Below are positions 52,935 to 62,346 of a stretch of 64,000 nt of DNA, one piece after another. The DNA is taken from contig JAFEBP010000005.1 in NCBI GenBank assembly GCA_018242605.1, positions 520,861 to 584,860 on the forward strand, given 5' to 3'. The notes under the pieces were generated by a model. It was not told where the DNA came from. It saw nothing but the letters and a program-made list of their open reading frames with translations, and ran no database searches. This DNA is from Planctomycetota bacterium. Lineage in GTDB: Bacteria; Planctomycetota; Phycisphaerae; Phycisphaerales; UBA1924. The translations under genes and the position numbers were made by a program. Each line of letters opens with the position of its first letter. Within the stretch, counting starts at the first letter, position 1.

Positions 52935-53615
52935 TCAGCAACCACCGTTCTCCCAAGGGGAGAAGAACGCCTGCCAATCATCGCTGTCGACGTCGAGGTC
53001 GCCGTCGATATCGGCGGTGGGCAGCCAATGCTCCCATGCCTGGACGAAGTCGTACATGTCGGTGCCGTCGATTCCGCCGTCCTCGTTGAAATCGGCGATG
53101 CACTCGCCGGAGCGAACGTACTGCACTTCCTCGAGCAGGGGTTCGCTGCATCCCGACTGTTCGTCGAAGTGGATCGTGAAGACGGTGAGACGGCAGTTGA
53201 CCGGCGTGTTCGCCGCATCAGCACCGCAAGCGATGGCGGAGACCAGGAGAATGTCATTGAAGGTGAAGGCCCGGTGCGCGAACTGGCTGAACTTGTGGCG
53301 GCTGCCTCGGCTCTCGGAGATCACCTCGGGCTTGCCGTTGTTGCCCTCGGCGCCGGTGGAGATGATCATGATGTGGCCCTTGAGCGAACCGTCGGCGAAG
53401 GTGAACTGCGGAGACGTGACATTGAACACGTTCACCAAGGCCTGGAAACCGGGACGGTCAGGATTCTGGTCGTTCACGTAGTGCGAGTTGCAGTGTGCGA
53501 CGTAGTCAGGAATATCGATCTCAAGCGGCCCGGCGATAAGAGTGGAACTTGTGCCGGCGGCGGCTGACGCCGTGATCGCCGCGGCCGTGATGCAACCGAT
53601 TGTCGTGAAGCGCAT
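52935..53615 (-). CDS. Secreted protein with GC-type dockerin tail (226 residues)
   Basis: ATG 53615 follows AAAGGAGC. Signal peptide: RFTTIGCITAAAITASAAA. The middle is beta-rich (LEIDIPDYVAHCNSHYVN, ADGSLKGHIMIISTG) with Cys pairs (CGADAANTPVNC, SGCSEP) and no known domain. The C-terminus has DFNEDGGIDGTDMYDF and DIDGDLDVDSDDWQAFF, two calcium-loop-like units, and ends WENGGC. This is the same terminal arrangement as the genes at 9.2 and 54.0 kb. Confidence 0.78.
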   Translation of the reverse strand: MRFTTIGCITAAAITASAAAGTSSTLIAGPLEIDIPDYVAHCNSHYVNDQNPDRPGFQALVNVFNVTSPQFTFADGSLKGHIMIISTGAEGNNGKPEVISESRGSRHKFSQFAHRAFTFNDILLVSAIACGADAANTPVNCRLTVFTIHFDEQSGCSEPLLEEVQYVRSGECIADFNEDGGIDGTDMYDFVQAWEHWLPTADIDGDLDVDSDDWQAFFSPWENGGC

Positions 53616-53788
53616 GGCTTGCTCCTTTGTTTCGCCAACTCCATCGGAACGGCGCCGGACGAAATGCAACCCCATTCCGGAGTACCGGACGCTTCGTCGG
53701 CAGAGCAATTCCAGGGATCCCACACGCCGACGAATCACGCTCGGACTGTCTTCTGCCTGCATTATGGCGGTTCGGCATGCAGACCGCC

Positions 53789-53806
53789 ACGGGGAAAGTT
53801 CCCCGT
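53789..53806. promoter_or_regulatory. GGGAAA/TTCCC palindrome (copy 2)
   Basis: ACGGGGAA-AG-TTCCCCGT has 8-bp arms. It lies ~175 nt upstream of the dockerin gene that starts at 53615. Confidence 0.55.
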
Positions 53807-53962
53807 TCGTTGCAGCGAGCGGATACAGCGGAGATGCATCCGCACGGGTGCGGCGTCAACGGCAAGCAGGTGGTGAAGTTCGCGGTTTTCAACGATGTGC
53901 TCGCTGCCAGTGTCGAACCGCTCGGCCGCTGCGTAAGAGCGGTAGATACTCGTCAAGAATAC

Positions 53963-53988
53963 CGCGTGCGGGCGGTCGCCCGCACGCG
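53963..53988 (-). terminator. Strong hairpin after the C39/dockerin gene
   Basis: CGCGTGCGGGC-tetraloop-GCCCGCACGCG is a perfect 11-bp stem, ~50 nt after the stop of the gene that ends at 54041. No T tract follows. Confidence 0.5.
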
Positions 53989-54040
53989 ACGGTCATTCGC
54001 ACGGCGTGCTTCGCGATGGCGTGACGCGTGCGACGTATGT

Positions 54041-56341
54041 TCAGCAGCCGCCTGCCTCCCAATAGATGTAGAACGTTCCCACGTCCGAACCATCGACGCC
54101 GCCGTCCCGGTTCACGTCGGCACAGGGCCTGGCGATCTCCCAGTCGGCGAAGAATGCTCCGACATCGGACCCGTCAACACCGCCGTCCTCGTTATAGTCG
54201 GCGGGGCAGGGCGGGCAGCACAGATCGACCGCGAGCAGTTCCGTGCGGGTGAAAGGGACCTGCCAGAACGTCGCACTGAAGCCTGAGTACTCGTACGGCT
54301 GGATGTAGGTGTCCGACAGAGTATCGGGCATCATGTTCAGGTGCAGAGCCTGCTGACGGCAGGCGGTGTTTCCGAGCAGATCGGTCTTGATCAGTTCGAT
54401 GTTGTGCCCGTCCAGCGGTGGCGGAACCGACATGTTGAACGTGCCCGTGAGTGCATAGCCACCCGCGGCGGTCATGACGCTCAGCGGCACCGAGCCATTG
54501 GCCCGGGCCAGGAAGCCGTAACCGTTGGCCCACAGCGGCATGCCGATGTTGGGGTCCAACACCATCATCATCGAGATCGGCGCATCGGCATCGAGGCGCA
54601 GCGACCATCCGCCCACGAGAATCGTGGTCTGCAAATCCTGGCGGATCGAGCGGTACGCTGAGGCCTTGTCGGGATAGACGCGGTTCCACAGGATGTTGCC
54701 GAATGGATCGGTCCGAGTGACCCGCAGGTTGTCGAACCCTGCCAAACCGCGGTTCGTGCGGCCCGCCATCACGATGGACCCGTCCGCGCAGATATCAAGA
54801 CCATCACCCGTTCCCCACTCCCGATCGATCGCCCCGGAGCCGACCGTGTTGTAGTCTCGGAGGAAGATGGGCTGACCGTTCGGAGCCAACCGCATCAGCA
54901 CCGGGTCGGTGATGAGCCGGTCGCCGGTGATCGACTGATATGACTCGGTGCCGACTACGTAGACGGTGCCGTCGTTTGCGGCCTTCACATCGGTAAAGGC
55001 CAGCATGCCCGGATACGGCAGTCGAGGGTCGCCGTATCCAAACATCCAGATCGGGTTGCCGCCGGGCGCGGCGTACACGACCATGCCCATCTGGCCCATG
55101 GGGTTGAACACCTTGCGTCCGGTCATGACGAACGCGCCTTCCAAGGTCTCGCTTACGGCGACGCCGCAGGTGGGATCGAGCACGATGTCTTCCGCTGAAG
55201 TATCGCCCTCGTACACCCACGACCACATGTACATGCCGTTGGGGTCCAATCGGACCATCACCAAGTTCAGCAGCGGGCCGACGCTGTCGGTCTCGGCTCC
55301 GACGATGAAGCCGCCGTCACGGGTCTGCTTGATGCTGTAGGCGATGTCGTTGCCGGGGCCGATGAGCCGAGATGCCCATTGCGGGTTGCCGTCCGGATCG
55401 TACTTCACAACCAGAATGTCCCTGCCCATCAAGAATGGGTTCTCGGTGAAACCCGCCGTGACGAAGCCGCCGTCGAACGTTGCTGCGATGGCATTGGCGC
55501 CCTCGCCGAAGAGGGTACCGATTCCCAGGTTGAAGCCCACCTGGTGCACCACCGGGGTGGCCAGCACAGCGCCGTACACGCGGCCGGCCATGCCGTTGAT
55601 GACAATGTTCATCGCGTTGGGCAGTCCGGCGATGCCAATCGCGAGATTCTCGTTGGCCCAGTTGTGCATGTTGCCGAGGTTGTTGCCCGGGTCATTCACG
55701 TACAACGTTTGGGGGAGCAGAGTCGTGTCATACCCGGTCATCGCCAGCGCGTGTCCCATGGGCGTGTTCAGGTCGTCGTACGGGATGTATCCGTCGGGAA
55801 TGTCATACCCCGGGGGCGGCGCGGCCGTCCAGTGGACGGCGAGGATCACGACGCCATTGGACGCCAACGTCTGCTGACAGGCCGTGAAGAAGTTCTGACC
55901 CGCGGGCAGCGGGTAACCGCTCAGCAGCACCGCAGAGGTGTTCCAAGTGACGTTCGCCATCCCATCGTTTGCTTCAAGATAGGCGTCCAGACCGTTGGCG
56001 CAGTTCTGAAGCGTGGTGCCGCGCGCCGTCGTCGTGCCCATCAGTGCGGATATGGTCCCTGGCAGAGGAGCCGGGGGCTTGCCGATGATGGTGTTCACAC
56101 CGGCATCGGCCGCCGCGCCCGGGCCCCACGGATTTCCCTGCGCCAGGGCGGGATAGCTGTTGGAGAGGTAATACACCACGTCGGCCCCGGCCGTCGGGGC
56201 GCAGTAGTTCCGCCAGACGGCGAGGTTCTTCTGCGAGAAATCAGGCACGTTCACGAGTTTCAACTGAGCCGGCTGGGCCGCCGCGATCGCGCCGATCACA
56301 ATCGGTGCGATCACGCACAGATTTCTGAATCGGTTACTCAT
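54041..56341 (-). CDS. C39-like peptidase domain, delta-60-like beta repeats and GC-type dockerin tail
   Basis: ATG 56341 follows AAGGAG; 766 residues. Signal peptide FRNLCVIAPIVIGAIAAAQ. Residues ~35-235 resemble a papain-like C39 peptidase: FSQKNLAVWRNYCAPTAGADVVYYL (Cys at the start of the helix) and GHALAMTGYDTT...LYVNDPGNN (His, then Asp/Asn). After it come about nine repeats of the delta-60/propeller kind (FDGGFVTAGFTENP..., RDGGFIVGAETDS..., ANDGTVYVVGTES...), each with a G-(F/Y)-x-V-x-G core. The C-terminus has DYNEDGGVDGSDV and DVNRDGGVDGSDV loops and ends WEAGGC. It may be a surface protease or an inactive binding protein. Confidence 0.78.
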   Translation of the reverse strand: MSNRFRNLCVIAPIVIGAIAAAQPAQLKLVNVPDFSQKNLAVWRNYCAPTAGADVVYYLSNSYPALAQGNPWGPGAAADAGVNTIIGKPPAPLPGTISALMGTTTARGTTLQNCANGLDAYLEANDGMANVTWNTSAVLLSGYPLPAGQNFFTACQQTLASNGVVILAVHWTAAPPPGYDIPDGYIPYDDLNTPMGHALAMTGYDTTLLPQTLYVNDPGNNLGNMHNWANENLAIGIAGLPNAMNIVINGMAGRVYGAVLATPVVHQVGFNLGIGTLFGEGANAIAATFDGGFVTAGFTENPFLMGRDILVVKYDPDGNPQWASRLIGPGNDIAYSIKQTRDGGFIVGAETDSVGPLLNLVMVRLDPNGMYMWSWVYEGDTSAEDIVLDPTCGVAVSETLEGAFVMTGRKVFNPMGQMGMVVYAAPGGNPIWMFGYGDPRLPYPGMLAFTDVKAANDGTVYVVGTESYQSITGDRLITDPVLMRLAPNGQPIFLRDYNTVGSGAIDREWGTGDGLDICADGSIVMAGRTNRGLAGFDNLRVTRTDPFGNILWNRVYPDKASAYRSIRQDLQTTILVGGWSLRLDADAPISMMMVLDPNIGMPLWANGYGFLARANGSVPLSVMTAAGGYALTGTFNMSVPPPLDGHNIELIKTDLLGNTACRQQALHLNMMPDTLSDTYIQPYEYSGFSATFWQVPFTRTELLAVDLCCPPCPADYNEDGGVDGSDVGAFFADWEIARPCADVNRDGGVDGSDVGTFYIYWEAGGC

Positions 56342-56517
56342 GGCTGGCACTCCTTGTTGTCACCCAACGCCCCCGAACGCGGGTCGTGCATTGGAATCGG
56401 CGGACGGGAGGACCGGGGGGTCCGACGCACGAGTAGTGCGGCACAAACTCATCCGCCGGCATCAGACGCTTTCATACTGCCCAACGCACCATAATGGGCC
56501 TCGGATTCGGGCCCATC

Positions 56518-56537
56518 AACAGGGAAACTTCCCGGTT
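56518..56537. promoter_or_regulatory. GGGAAA/TTCCC palindrome (copy 3)
   Basis: AACAGGGAAACTTCCCGGTT, an imperfect 20-bp palindrome with two mismatched pairs. It lies ~180 nt upstream of the C39/dockerin gene. Confidence 0.55.
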
Positions 56538-56635
56538 TCGAGCCGGATGCTCGTCCTTCCCGGCAGGTGCGCGGCCACCTGGCGTCATGAAGAACAGGGA
56601 GCGGCACAGAACACGCCCGGTGACGGCGAGGAGAA

Positions 56636-57757
56636 TCAGGGTTTGGCGGAGGAGCCGAGCAACGCCGCTGCGGCGGAGATTCGCACCAGCGGTTCGGGGT
56701 CTTCCATCAATCGCTGGAGCTTCGCGAGATTCTCGGGACCCTTGGTCACGCCGTAGACATAGGCGCACTGGGCACGGACCACGGCCGAGGTGTTCGCGAT
56801 GTACTCATCGGCGACAAAGTAACCCTGGGTCATGCCGAGTTTGGCGAGCGAGGCAGCGACGGCGAGCCGGATTTCCGCAGGGTATGCGCGGCCGGTGCTG
56901 TCCTTGTATTCGGCGATATTGACCAACTGCGCGGAGGCCTCGCGGTCCTGCACTTCGCCGATCATGGCGACGGCCAATGCCGCGACTTCGAGTTCCTCGG
57001 GCGCTGACGGGTACAGCGCCGCACGGATGACAGGGCGCTGGGCGTCATCGCCGAGCCGGATCATCGCCTCGGCGAGCATCAGTTGGAGGATGCGCATCTG
57101 CTCGCTTGAGATGCCGGGGAACTTCTCTCTGGCGGCGGCTTTGAGCAGCGGCAGCGCGGACTTGTCTCCCAGCAATCCGAGCACATCGGCGGCGTGCCGC
57201 TTCACCCAAGGGGAAGGATCATTCAGGAGCCAACTGGCGAGGGGAGAGCGATCGACATTTCCACCGGTCCGGGCCAGGGCATACGTGGCGGAGACCTGTG
57301 TGATGACCTCGGGGTCTCGCAGAAGCGGCACCAAGCGATCATCGAAGCCCTTGACCTGCGCACGACCGATGGCCATGGCGGTGACGCCCCGCACTCCGGA
57401 GTTGGTGTCCTGCAGGCCCTTCTCGAGGATCGGGCGAAGCCGCCCGGGCACAAACGCGGCCGCCCCCGTGGCCGAGGCACGAAGGCTCGCGTCGGGGTTC
57501 ACAGAGTTCTGTTCGATGATCTCGATGGCTCGCTCTCGCAGGAGCGAGGCGTTGACCGGCGTCATCGGGGCCGGGGTCTGCACAGTCTTCGCGGGCTGAC
57601 TGGAAGCCCCCTTCTTGACCTGAGTCTGCGAATTACACGCGGACAAAGTCAGGGACGTGCCGCACGCCAGGAGCATCAGCAACGCTTTGCTCGGGGCGGA
57701 GCGCCGCGGGGAATGAAGGTGCGGGGTGGCGGCGGTGCGCGATGAACGGTTTTCCAT
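56636..57757 (-). CDS. HEAT-repeat lipoprotein
   Basis: 373 residues. The lipoprotein signal is ALLMLLACGTSLTLSACNS. From ~residue 70 there are about seven helical repeats with the pattern of HEAT/PBS-lyase repeats (SGVRGVTAMAIGRAQVKGFDDRLVPLLRDPEVITQVSATYALART, SPWVKRHAADVLGLLGDKSALPLLKAAA). This is a scaffold with an unknown partner. It begins 4 nt after the lnt stop, so it is part of the accD-lnt operon. Confidence 0.85.
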   Translation of the reverse strand: MENRSSRTAATPHLHSPRRSAPSKALLMLLACGTSLTLSACNSQTQVKKGASSQPAKTVQTPAPMTPVNASLLRERAIEIIEQNSVNPDASLRASATGAAAFVPGRLRPILEKGLQDTNSGVRGVTAMAIGRAQVKGFDDRLVPLLRDPEVITQVSATYALARTGGNVDRSPLASWLLNDPSPWVKRHAADVLGLLGDKSALPLLKAAAREKFPGISSEQMRILQLMLAEAMIRLGDDAQRPVIRAALYPSAPEELEVAALAVAMIGEVQDREASAQLVNIAEYKDSTGRAYPAEIRLAVAASLAKLGMTQGYFVADEYIANTSAVVRAQCAYVYGVTKGPENLAKLQRLMEDPEPLVRISAAAALLGSSAKP

Positions 57758-57761
57758 GGAC

Positions 57762-59483
57762 TTACCTGTTGATGACCTTTGCGGGTAGATTGCCCCGGCG
57801 GCGGAACAGTACCACCACGATCAATGCCGCGGCACCAAAGAACGCCGACCACCCCACTACGTCGCCGAACCGCCCGTAGATCGTGCCCGTGCGAGGAAGT
57901 TCGACGATCGCGGTGAGCGGCCCGTCGGTCCTCGCGGTTCCGCCGGCATCGGTTCCGCGCTTTGTCACCCGTCCTTCGAGATCGATCGCCGTCGAAATGC
58001 CGGTGTTTGCCGCGCGGATGGTCGGCGTGCCCAGTTCGAGGCTCCGCCAGCGGGCGATCTGGAGATGCTGTTCGCGCGCCGTGTCGAAGTCACCGAACCA
58101 GCCGTCGTTGGTGACGTTCGCGATGATGTCGGCGCGGCGTTGGCCGCCCTCGTACACGAGCCGGCGACAGTGCGGAGCCACGGTCACTTCGAAACAGATC
58201 GGCGTGACCAACCGCACATCGGCGTGACCGGCGTGGGGTACGGAGAAGACGCTTAACCGACGCCCCTTGGCCAGATCGAACGCCATGCCGTGAGCGCCGA
58301 GTGAGAGCAACTGATCCTGCAGCCACGGCCACGCGGAGATGTACGGCATCGTCTCGCCGAACGGCGTCAGGCACACCTTGTCATAGCGAACGGGAGAGAC
58401 CCGGCCGTCGCGCACGAGGTACACACTGTTGTACCGCGCATCGGAATCGAAACCCAACCGATCACCGTTCGAGACAACCCGGAGCCCATCGAGGGCGGTC
58501 TCACCGATGAGGAACGGCATTCCCAACTCGCGTTGCACATCCAGGAGCCGATCCGCGAACGCTGTGACAGGGAGTTGCTGTGGGCCATCTCCCAAGTCTA
58601 CCTTGAGAACGACCTTCTCCTTCCGGAGCGTCTCGATCGCCGCCGGTTCAAGCGTCATTCCCGGCATCATCGTCTCTGGCCAAAGCACCATGTCCGGGCG
58701 GGGCGAGCGATCAACCGCCTTGCGGGTCAGTTCCTCGAACCGCTTCCAATCCACCAGCTCTCGCTCGACGGTCCAGTTCACCTTGTTGCTCTGGGGCACG
58801 TTGGTCTGGATTGCCGCAACCGTGAAAGTCGGCGACGTTCCATCTACCCGGGGCCGCGTGAACCACGCCCACACGCCGCATGCCGCGATTGCCATCAGCG
58901 CGACAGCCGGCACGAGACGCCTGCGGGTCGGTGCGAGGAGCAGGTCCGCGCCGGCGCCCGCGAGCAACGCCACCAGAAACCCCACGCCGTACACCCCGCC
59001 GATATGCCCGAACGATGCGAGCCATGGCGCATCGATCAGCGGGTACGCGACCAGGCTCCACGCATACCCATCGGCGAACAACTCGCCGCGGCAGAACTCG
59101 ATTCCGGTCCATAGGACCGGAACGAGCATCGTCAACGGGAGACGTCCGAATCGCGTCGTGCATCGGCCCAGAGCCCACACGAAGATCGGCGCCCAAGCGG
59201 ATTCAATCGCGACGAGGAACGGAAAGCCCTGCCACGAGACATCCAAGATCCACCACTCGGTGTAGATCCAGTAGAAAGACACGCCCAGGAAGAGCAATCC
59301 CAGGTCACGCCATCGCATCCGCGGCCAACGAAGCGCCAGCCAGAGCAGCGGCGCGATCGCGACCAGCGCGGTGGGCCAGAAGCCGACCGGGTAAAAAGCG
59401 ATAAAGAGCAACGCGGAATGCAAAGCACCCGCGCCCAGAGTCACGGACCAGGCGGGAGTTGTCGGGGGAGAGAGCGCGGGCAC
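57762..59483 (-). CDS. lnt: Apolipoprotein N-acyltransferase
   Basis: 573 residues. About seven N-terminal membrane helices (LHSALLFIAFYPVGFWPTALVAIAPLLWLAL onwards), then a nitrilase-like domain with the catalytic triad: Glu in LWPETMMPG, Lys in DKVCLTPFGETMPY and Cys in TPICFEVTVAP. One further helix is at the C-terminus (GWSAFFGAAALIVVVLF). Lnt adds the third acyl chain to the N-terminal Cys of lipoproteins, fitting the many lipoproteins in this window. It follows accD by 32 nt and is followed by the HEAT lipoprotein. Confidence 0.92.
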   Translation of the reverse strand: MPALSPPTTPAWSVTLGAGALHSALLFIAFYPVGFWPTALVAIAPLLWLALRWPRMRWRDLGLLFLGVSFYWIYTEWWILDVSWQGFPFLVAIESAWAPIFVWALGRCTTRFGRLPLTMLVPVLWTGIEFCRGELFADGYAWSLVAYPLIDAPWLASFGHIGGVYGVGFLVALLAGAGADLLLAPTRRRLVPAVALMAIAACGVWAWFTRPRVDGTSPTFTVAAIQTNVPQSNKVNWTVERELVDWKRFEELTRKAVDRSPRPDMVLWPETMMPGMTLEPAAIETLRKEKVVLKVDLGDGPQQLPVTAFADRLLDVQRELGMPFLIGETALDGLRVVSNGDRLGFDSDARYNSVYLVRDGRVSPVRYDKVCLTPFGETMPYISAWPWLQDQLLSLGAHGMAFDLAKGRRLSVFSVPHAGHADVRLVTPICFEVTVAPHCRRLVYEGGQRRADIIANVTNDGWFGDFDTAREQHLQIARWRSLELGTPTIRAANTGISTAIDLEGRVTKRGTDAGGTARTDGPLTAIVELPRTGTIYGRFGDVVGWSAFFGAAALIVVVLFRRRGNLPAKVINR

Positions 59484-59515
59484 GGATCAAGTACGAGAAG
59501 TTCCCGCGGCCTGAA

Positions 59516-60370
59516 TTACTTGCCGGCGTAGTCGATCACGCGGGCGATTTCGTTCCGCAACTGGTTGCGATGCACGACGCGATCGACCAACCCGGTCTTC
59601 TTGAGGAACTCGGAGCGTTGGAAGCCCTCCGGCAGTTCCTGACGGATCGTCTGCTGGATCACACGCGGCCCCGCGAAACCGATCAGGGCGTTCGGCTCCG
59701 CGAGAATGACGTCGCCGAGCATCGCGAAGCTGGCGGTGACGCCGCCGGTCGTGGGGTCGGTGAGGACCGATAAGAACAGACCGCCCTTTTGGTCGTACCG
59801 GGCAAGCGCTGCGCTCGTCTTGGCCATCTGCATGAGAGAGAGGCCGGATTCCTGCATTCGAGCTCCGCCGGAGCAACTGACGATGACCAGCGGAAGGTTG
59901 TTGCGGGTAGCTTCTTCAATTGTGCGGGTAATAGTCTCACCCACCACGCTGCCCATGGACCCCATCATGAAGGTCAGGTCGAGACACACGAGCATCGTCT
60001 CGCGGCCCTTGATGAAGCAGCGACCGGCCTTGACCGCGTCCCGGTTGCCGGTCTTGATCTGTTCGGCGAGGAGCCGGTCCTTATAGGTCTTGAGGTCACG
60101 GAAGCCCAGAGGGTCGGCCGGAGCGAGTTCAGAGAACATCTCCTGGAACGATTCCGGGTCTGCCAGTTGAGCCACCCGCTCCGCCGCGGAGATGCGGTGA
60201 TGGAAATCGCATTCAGGGCAGACGTGCAGATTGGCTTCCAGATGGCGGCGATACACCATCTTTCCGCACGCCGGGCAGCGCAGCCACAATCCCTCGGGGA
60301 TTGCGGTCTTGCGCTGTGGGCGAACTTCACTCCACGTCCTTGTGGTCTGTTGCGCCGCGGTTCGTGCCAT
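59516..60370 (-). CDS. accD: Acetyl-CoA carboxylase carboxyltransferase subunit beta
   Basis: ATG 60370 has GAGG 9 nt upstream; 284 residues. The N-terminal zinc ribbon is LRCPACGKMVYRRHLEANLHVCPECDFHHRIS, followed by the crotonase-like domain with the oxyanion-hole region CSGGARMQES and the GGVTASFAMLGDVILAEPNALIGFAGPRVIQQT segment. It forms malonyl-CoA with AccA; accA is not adjacent. First gene of the accD-lnt-HEAT operon. The window also carries birA, needed to biotinylate the carrier. Confidence 0.95.
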   Translation of the reverse strand: MARTAAQQTTRTWSEVRPQRKTAIPEGLWLRCPACGKMVYRRHLEANLHVCPECDFHHRISAAERVAQLADPESFQEMFSELAPADPLGFRDLKTYKDRLLAEQIKTGNRDAVKAGRCFIKGRETMLVCLDLTFMMGSMGSVVGETITRTIEEATRNNLPLVIVSCSGGARMQESGLSLMQMAKTSAALARYDQKGGLFLSVLTDPTTGGVTASFAMLGDVILAEPNALIGFAGPRVIQQTIRQELPEGFQRSEFLKKTGLVDRVVHRNQLRNEIARVIDYAGK

Positions 60371-60585
60371 GCGTGACACCTCATTCTTCATTAGGGACAA
60401 GCCGCCTCGGCTTGCCGCCCAAGGAAGGGGAAGATCGATGAAGGTTGAGTTTAGCCACCACACATCAGCCGGGATCAAGCTTATCCGACAATGCCGTACA
60501 AATTGCGATCGCCCAATCGCCGTGAGTTTATTGGCCAAGCCGTGCGAACATCGCCACCCTTCCTTCCCCCTCGCATCCAAGGGGC

Positions 60586-61428
60586 ATGGAATGCCAACAA
60601 ACCACCGAACCGCGGCGGACTCACGAACTGGTCTGTATGGAGGTGTGGGGTGGAAACGAGGCGGTGGAGAAGGCGGTCAGCGTTCCCGGAGTGGACGCGT
60701 GGATCTGCAGTCGACCACATGATGGCGCGGCCGGCGGCGGGGACATTCATTACGTCTCGATGTGCGCTGCGGGCACGATCGTCAGGTTCGCCGTTGCCGA
60801 CGTCGCGGGTCACGGCCAGAGCGTCTCAGAGCTGGCGGTTCGTTTGCGAGACCTCATGCGCCGCAACATCAATACGCTCAATCAGGCAAGGTTCGCACGG
60901 GCCCTCAACGAACTCTTCGGGCGAGAAGACATACACGGGAGATTCGCCACGGCGATCCTCGCGACGTATCACACGCCCACCGATCATTTGATCCTCTGCA
61001 ACGCCGGGCACCCCGCGCCGCTGTGGTACCGCGCCTCGGAGCGATCATGGCGGTTGCTCACACCCGACACACCCGGCCGCGCCGAGCGCGTCGCGAACCT
61101 GCCGCTGGGCATCATCGACCCCACCGACTATGAGCAGTTTGCGGTTCGGCTCGGTGCGGGCGACCTGGTTGTGATGTATACGGACTCGCTCATCGAGGCA
61201 TCCGGGGCGAACGGTACCATGCTTGGTGAAGCGGGGCTGCTGAAACTCGCGAGCGGCCTGGCCGCGGATTCACCCGAGTTGCTTGCACAATCGCTTGTCG
61301 CCGCGGCGGGCGCGGGTCAAGACGACGACACCACGGTGCTGGTGCTGCACCACAACGCGTCAAACCCGCCGCGTCAGGGGGTGTGGGAGAAGATGCGGAT
61401 GACCGCGAAGGTGCTGGGCATCGGCTGA
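60586..61428 (+). CDS. Stand-alone SpoIIE/RsbU-type PP2C phosphatase
   Basis: 280 residues; only a short N-terminal segment precedes the phosphatase domain. Metal-binding motifs are GGDIHYVSM, FAVADVAGHG, VVMYTDSLIEA and QDDDTTVLVLH, so it looks active. RNINTLNQARFARALNELFG is a typical insertion. Compared with the 24.1-kb gene it has no GAF-like sensor. It likely dephosphorylates an anti-sigma-factor antagonist. ATG 60637 is an alternative start. Divergent from accD, and convergent with yggS. Confidence 0.86.
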   Translation: MECQQTTEPRRTHELVCMEVWGGNEAVEKAVSVPGVDAWICSRPHDGAAGGGDIHYVSMCAAGTIVRFAVADVAGHGQSVSELAVRLRDLMRRNINTLNQARFARALNELFGREDIHGRFATAILATYHTPTDHLILCNAGHPAPLWYRASERSWRLLTPDTPGRAERVANLPLGIIDPTDYEQFAVRLGAGDLVVMYTDSLIEASGANGTMLGEAGLLKLASGLAADSPELLAQSLVAAAGAGQDDDTTVLVLHHNASNPPRQGVWEKMRMTAKVLGIG

Positions 61429-61455
61429 CAATTGAATGCGTTGAGACCGGGGACC

Positions 61456-62346
61456 TTACTCCTCGGTTTCCTCACCTTCGGGCGGTTCGGGAGCTTCGGG
61501 CGCCTCGATGACCGAAGGCTCGCCAAAGATCGCGGAACCGACGCGGACGATGTTCGCGCCCTCCTCGATCGCCACTTCGAAGTCACCGGACATTCCCATC
61601 GAGAGGATATTGAAGGGGCCGTGCTGCGCGACGCCTTCCTTCTTCATCTCCTCGAAGAGTTCGCGGCAGCGCTCGAAGCACGTTCTCGAATCCTCGGGCC
61701 GTTTGCCGGGCGCGGCCATGGTCATTAGCCCGCGAAGGCGGATGTTGACCATCGAGCCGATCTGCTCAGCCAACGGAATCGCGGCGGCGGGAAGGCAGCC
61801 GAACTTGCTGGCCTCGCCCGAGCAGTTCACCTGGAGCAGGATGTCGATCGTGTGGTCTTTTCGGTCGGCGACCGTCTGAAGTTCTTCAGCGAGACGGAGG
61901 GAATCAACGCTATGGATGAGGCGGGCGATGTCGCACACCTTCTTGGCCTTGTTGCGCTGGAGGTGGCCGATCATGTGCCACCGCAGACCATCTCGTGCGT
62001 TGGGAAGATTCTCGATAGGCGTCAGGGTGGGCCCGGCGCGGAAGAGCATCTGAGATGCCTCGTCGGTCCGCATTTTGCGGGTGCCGGCGTGGATCGTCTG
62101 TCGCGTGAAAAACTCCTCGACGATCGCCGCGTGCTGGATGAGCGTCTGGGCCTTGTTCTCGCCGAAGTCGCGGTGTCCCAGGTGGAGCAGCGTGCGGATC
62201 TGCTCGGGGTCGGCCGTTTTGGTCACCGCGACGAGGATGATCTCGCTGGAGGAGCGTCCCGACCGCTGCGCCGCGCGCGTGATCCGGGCGCATACGTCGG
62301 TGTAACGTGATTGCAGCGTCTCGGCGTGTGCCATGGTCGTAGCCAT
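61456..62346 (-). CDS. yggS: YggS-family pyridoxal-phosphate homeostasis protein
   Basis: ATG 62346 follows AAAGGAGCC; 296 residues, somewhat longer than E. coli YggS. Motifs: LVAVTKTADPEQIRTLLHLGHRDFGENKAQ (Lys holding PLP), WHMIGHLQRNKAKK, IHSVDSLRLAEEL, LLQVNCSGEASKFG, LRGLMTMA, SMGMSGDFEVAIEEGANIVRVGSAIFG (phosphate-binding end). An extra ~30-residue loop sits after GENKAQ (ATIVEEFF-like segment). The C-terminus has an acidic/Pro tail. It binds PLP and balances vitamin B6 pools; no catalysis is known. Confidence 0.93.
   Translation of the reverse strand: MATTMAHAETLQSRYTDVCARITRAAQRSGRSSSEIILVAVTKTADPEQIRTLLHLGHRDFGENKAQTLIQHAAIVEEFFTRQTIHAGTRKMRTDEASQMLFRAGPTLTPIENLPNARDGLRWHMIGHLQRNKAKKVCDIARLIHSVDSLRLAEELQTVADRKDHTIDILLQVNCSGEASKFGCLPAAAIPLAEQIGSMVNIRLRGLMTMAAPGKRPEDSRTCFERCRELFEEMKKEGVAQHGPFNILSMGMSGDFEVAIEEGANIVRVGSAIFGEPSVIEAPEAPEPPEGEETEE

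Larger units (their letters stand above)
53616..54040. other. Intergenic region between two dockerin genes
   Basis: 425 nt. It holds the GGGAAA-palindrome copy 2 at 53789-53806 and a strong 11-bp hairpin at 53963-53988. No gene is seen; frames here are antisense-type noise. The promoter of the gene at 52.9 kb should be in this gap. Confidence 0.45.
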
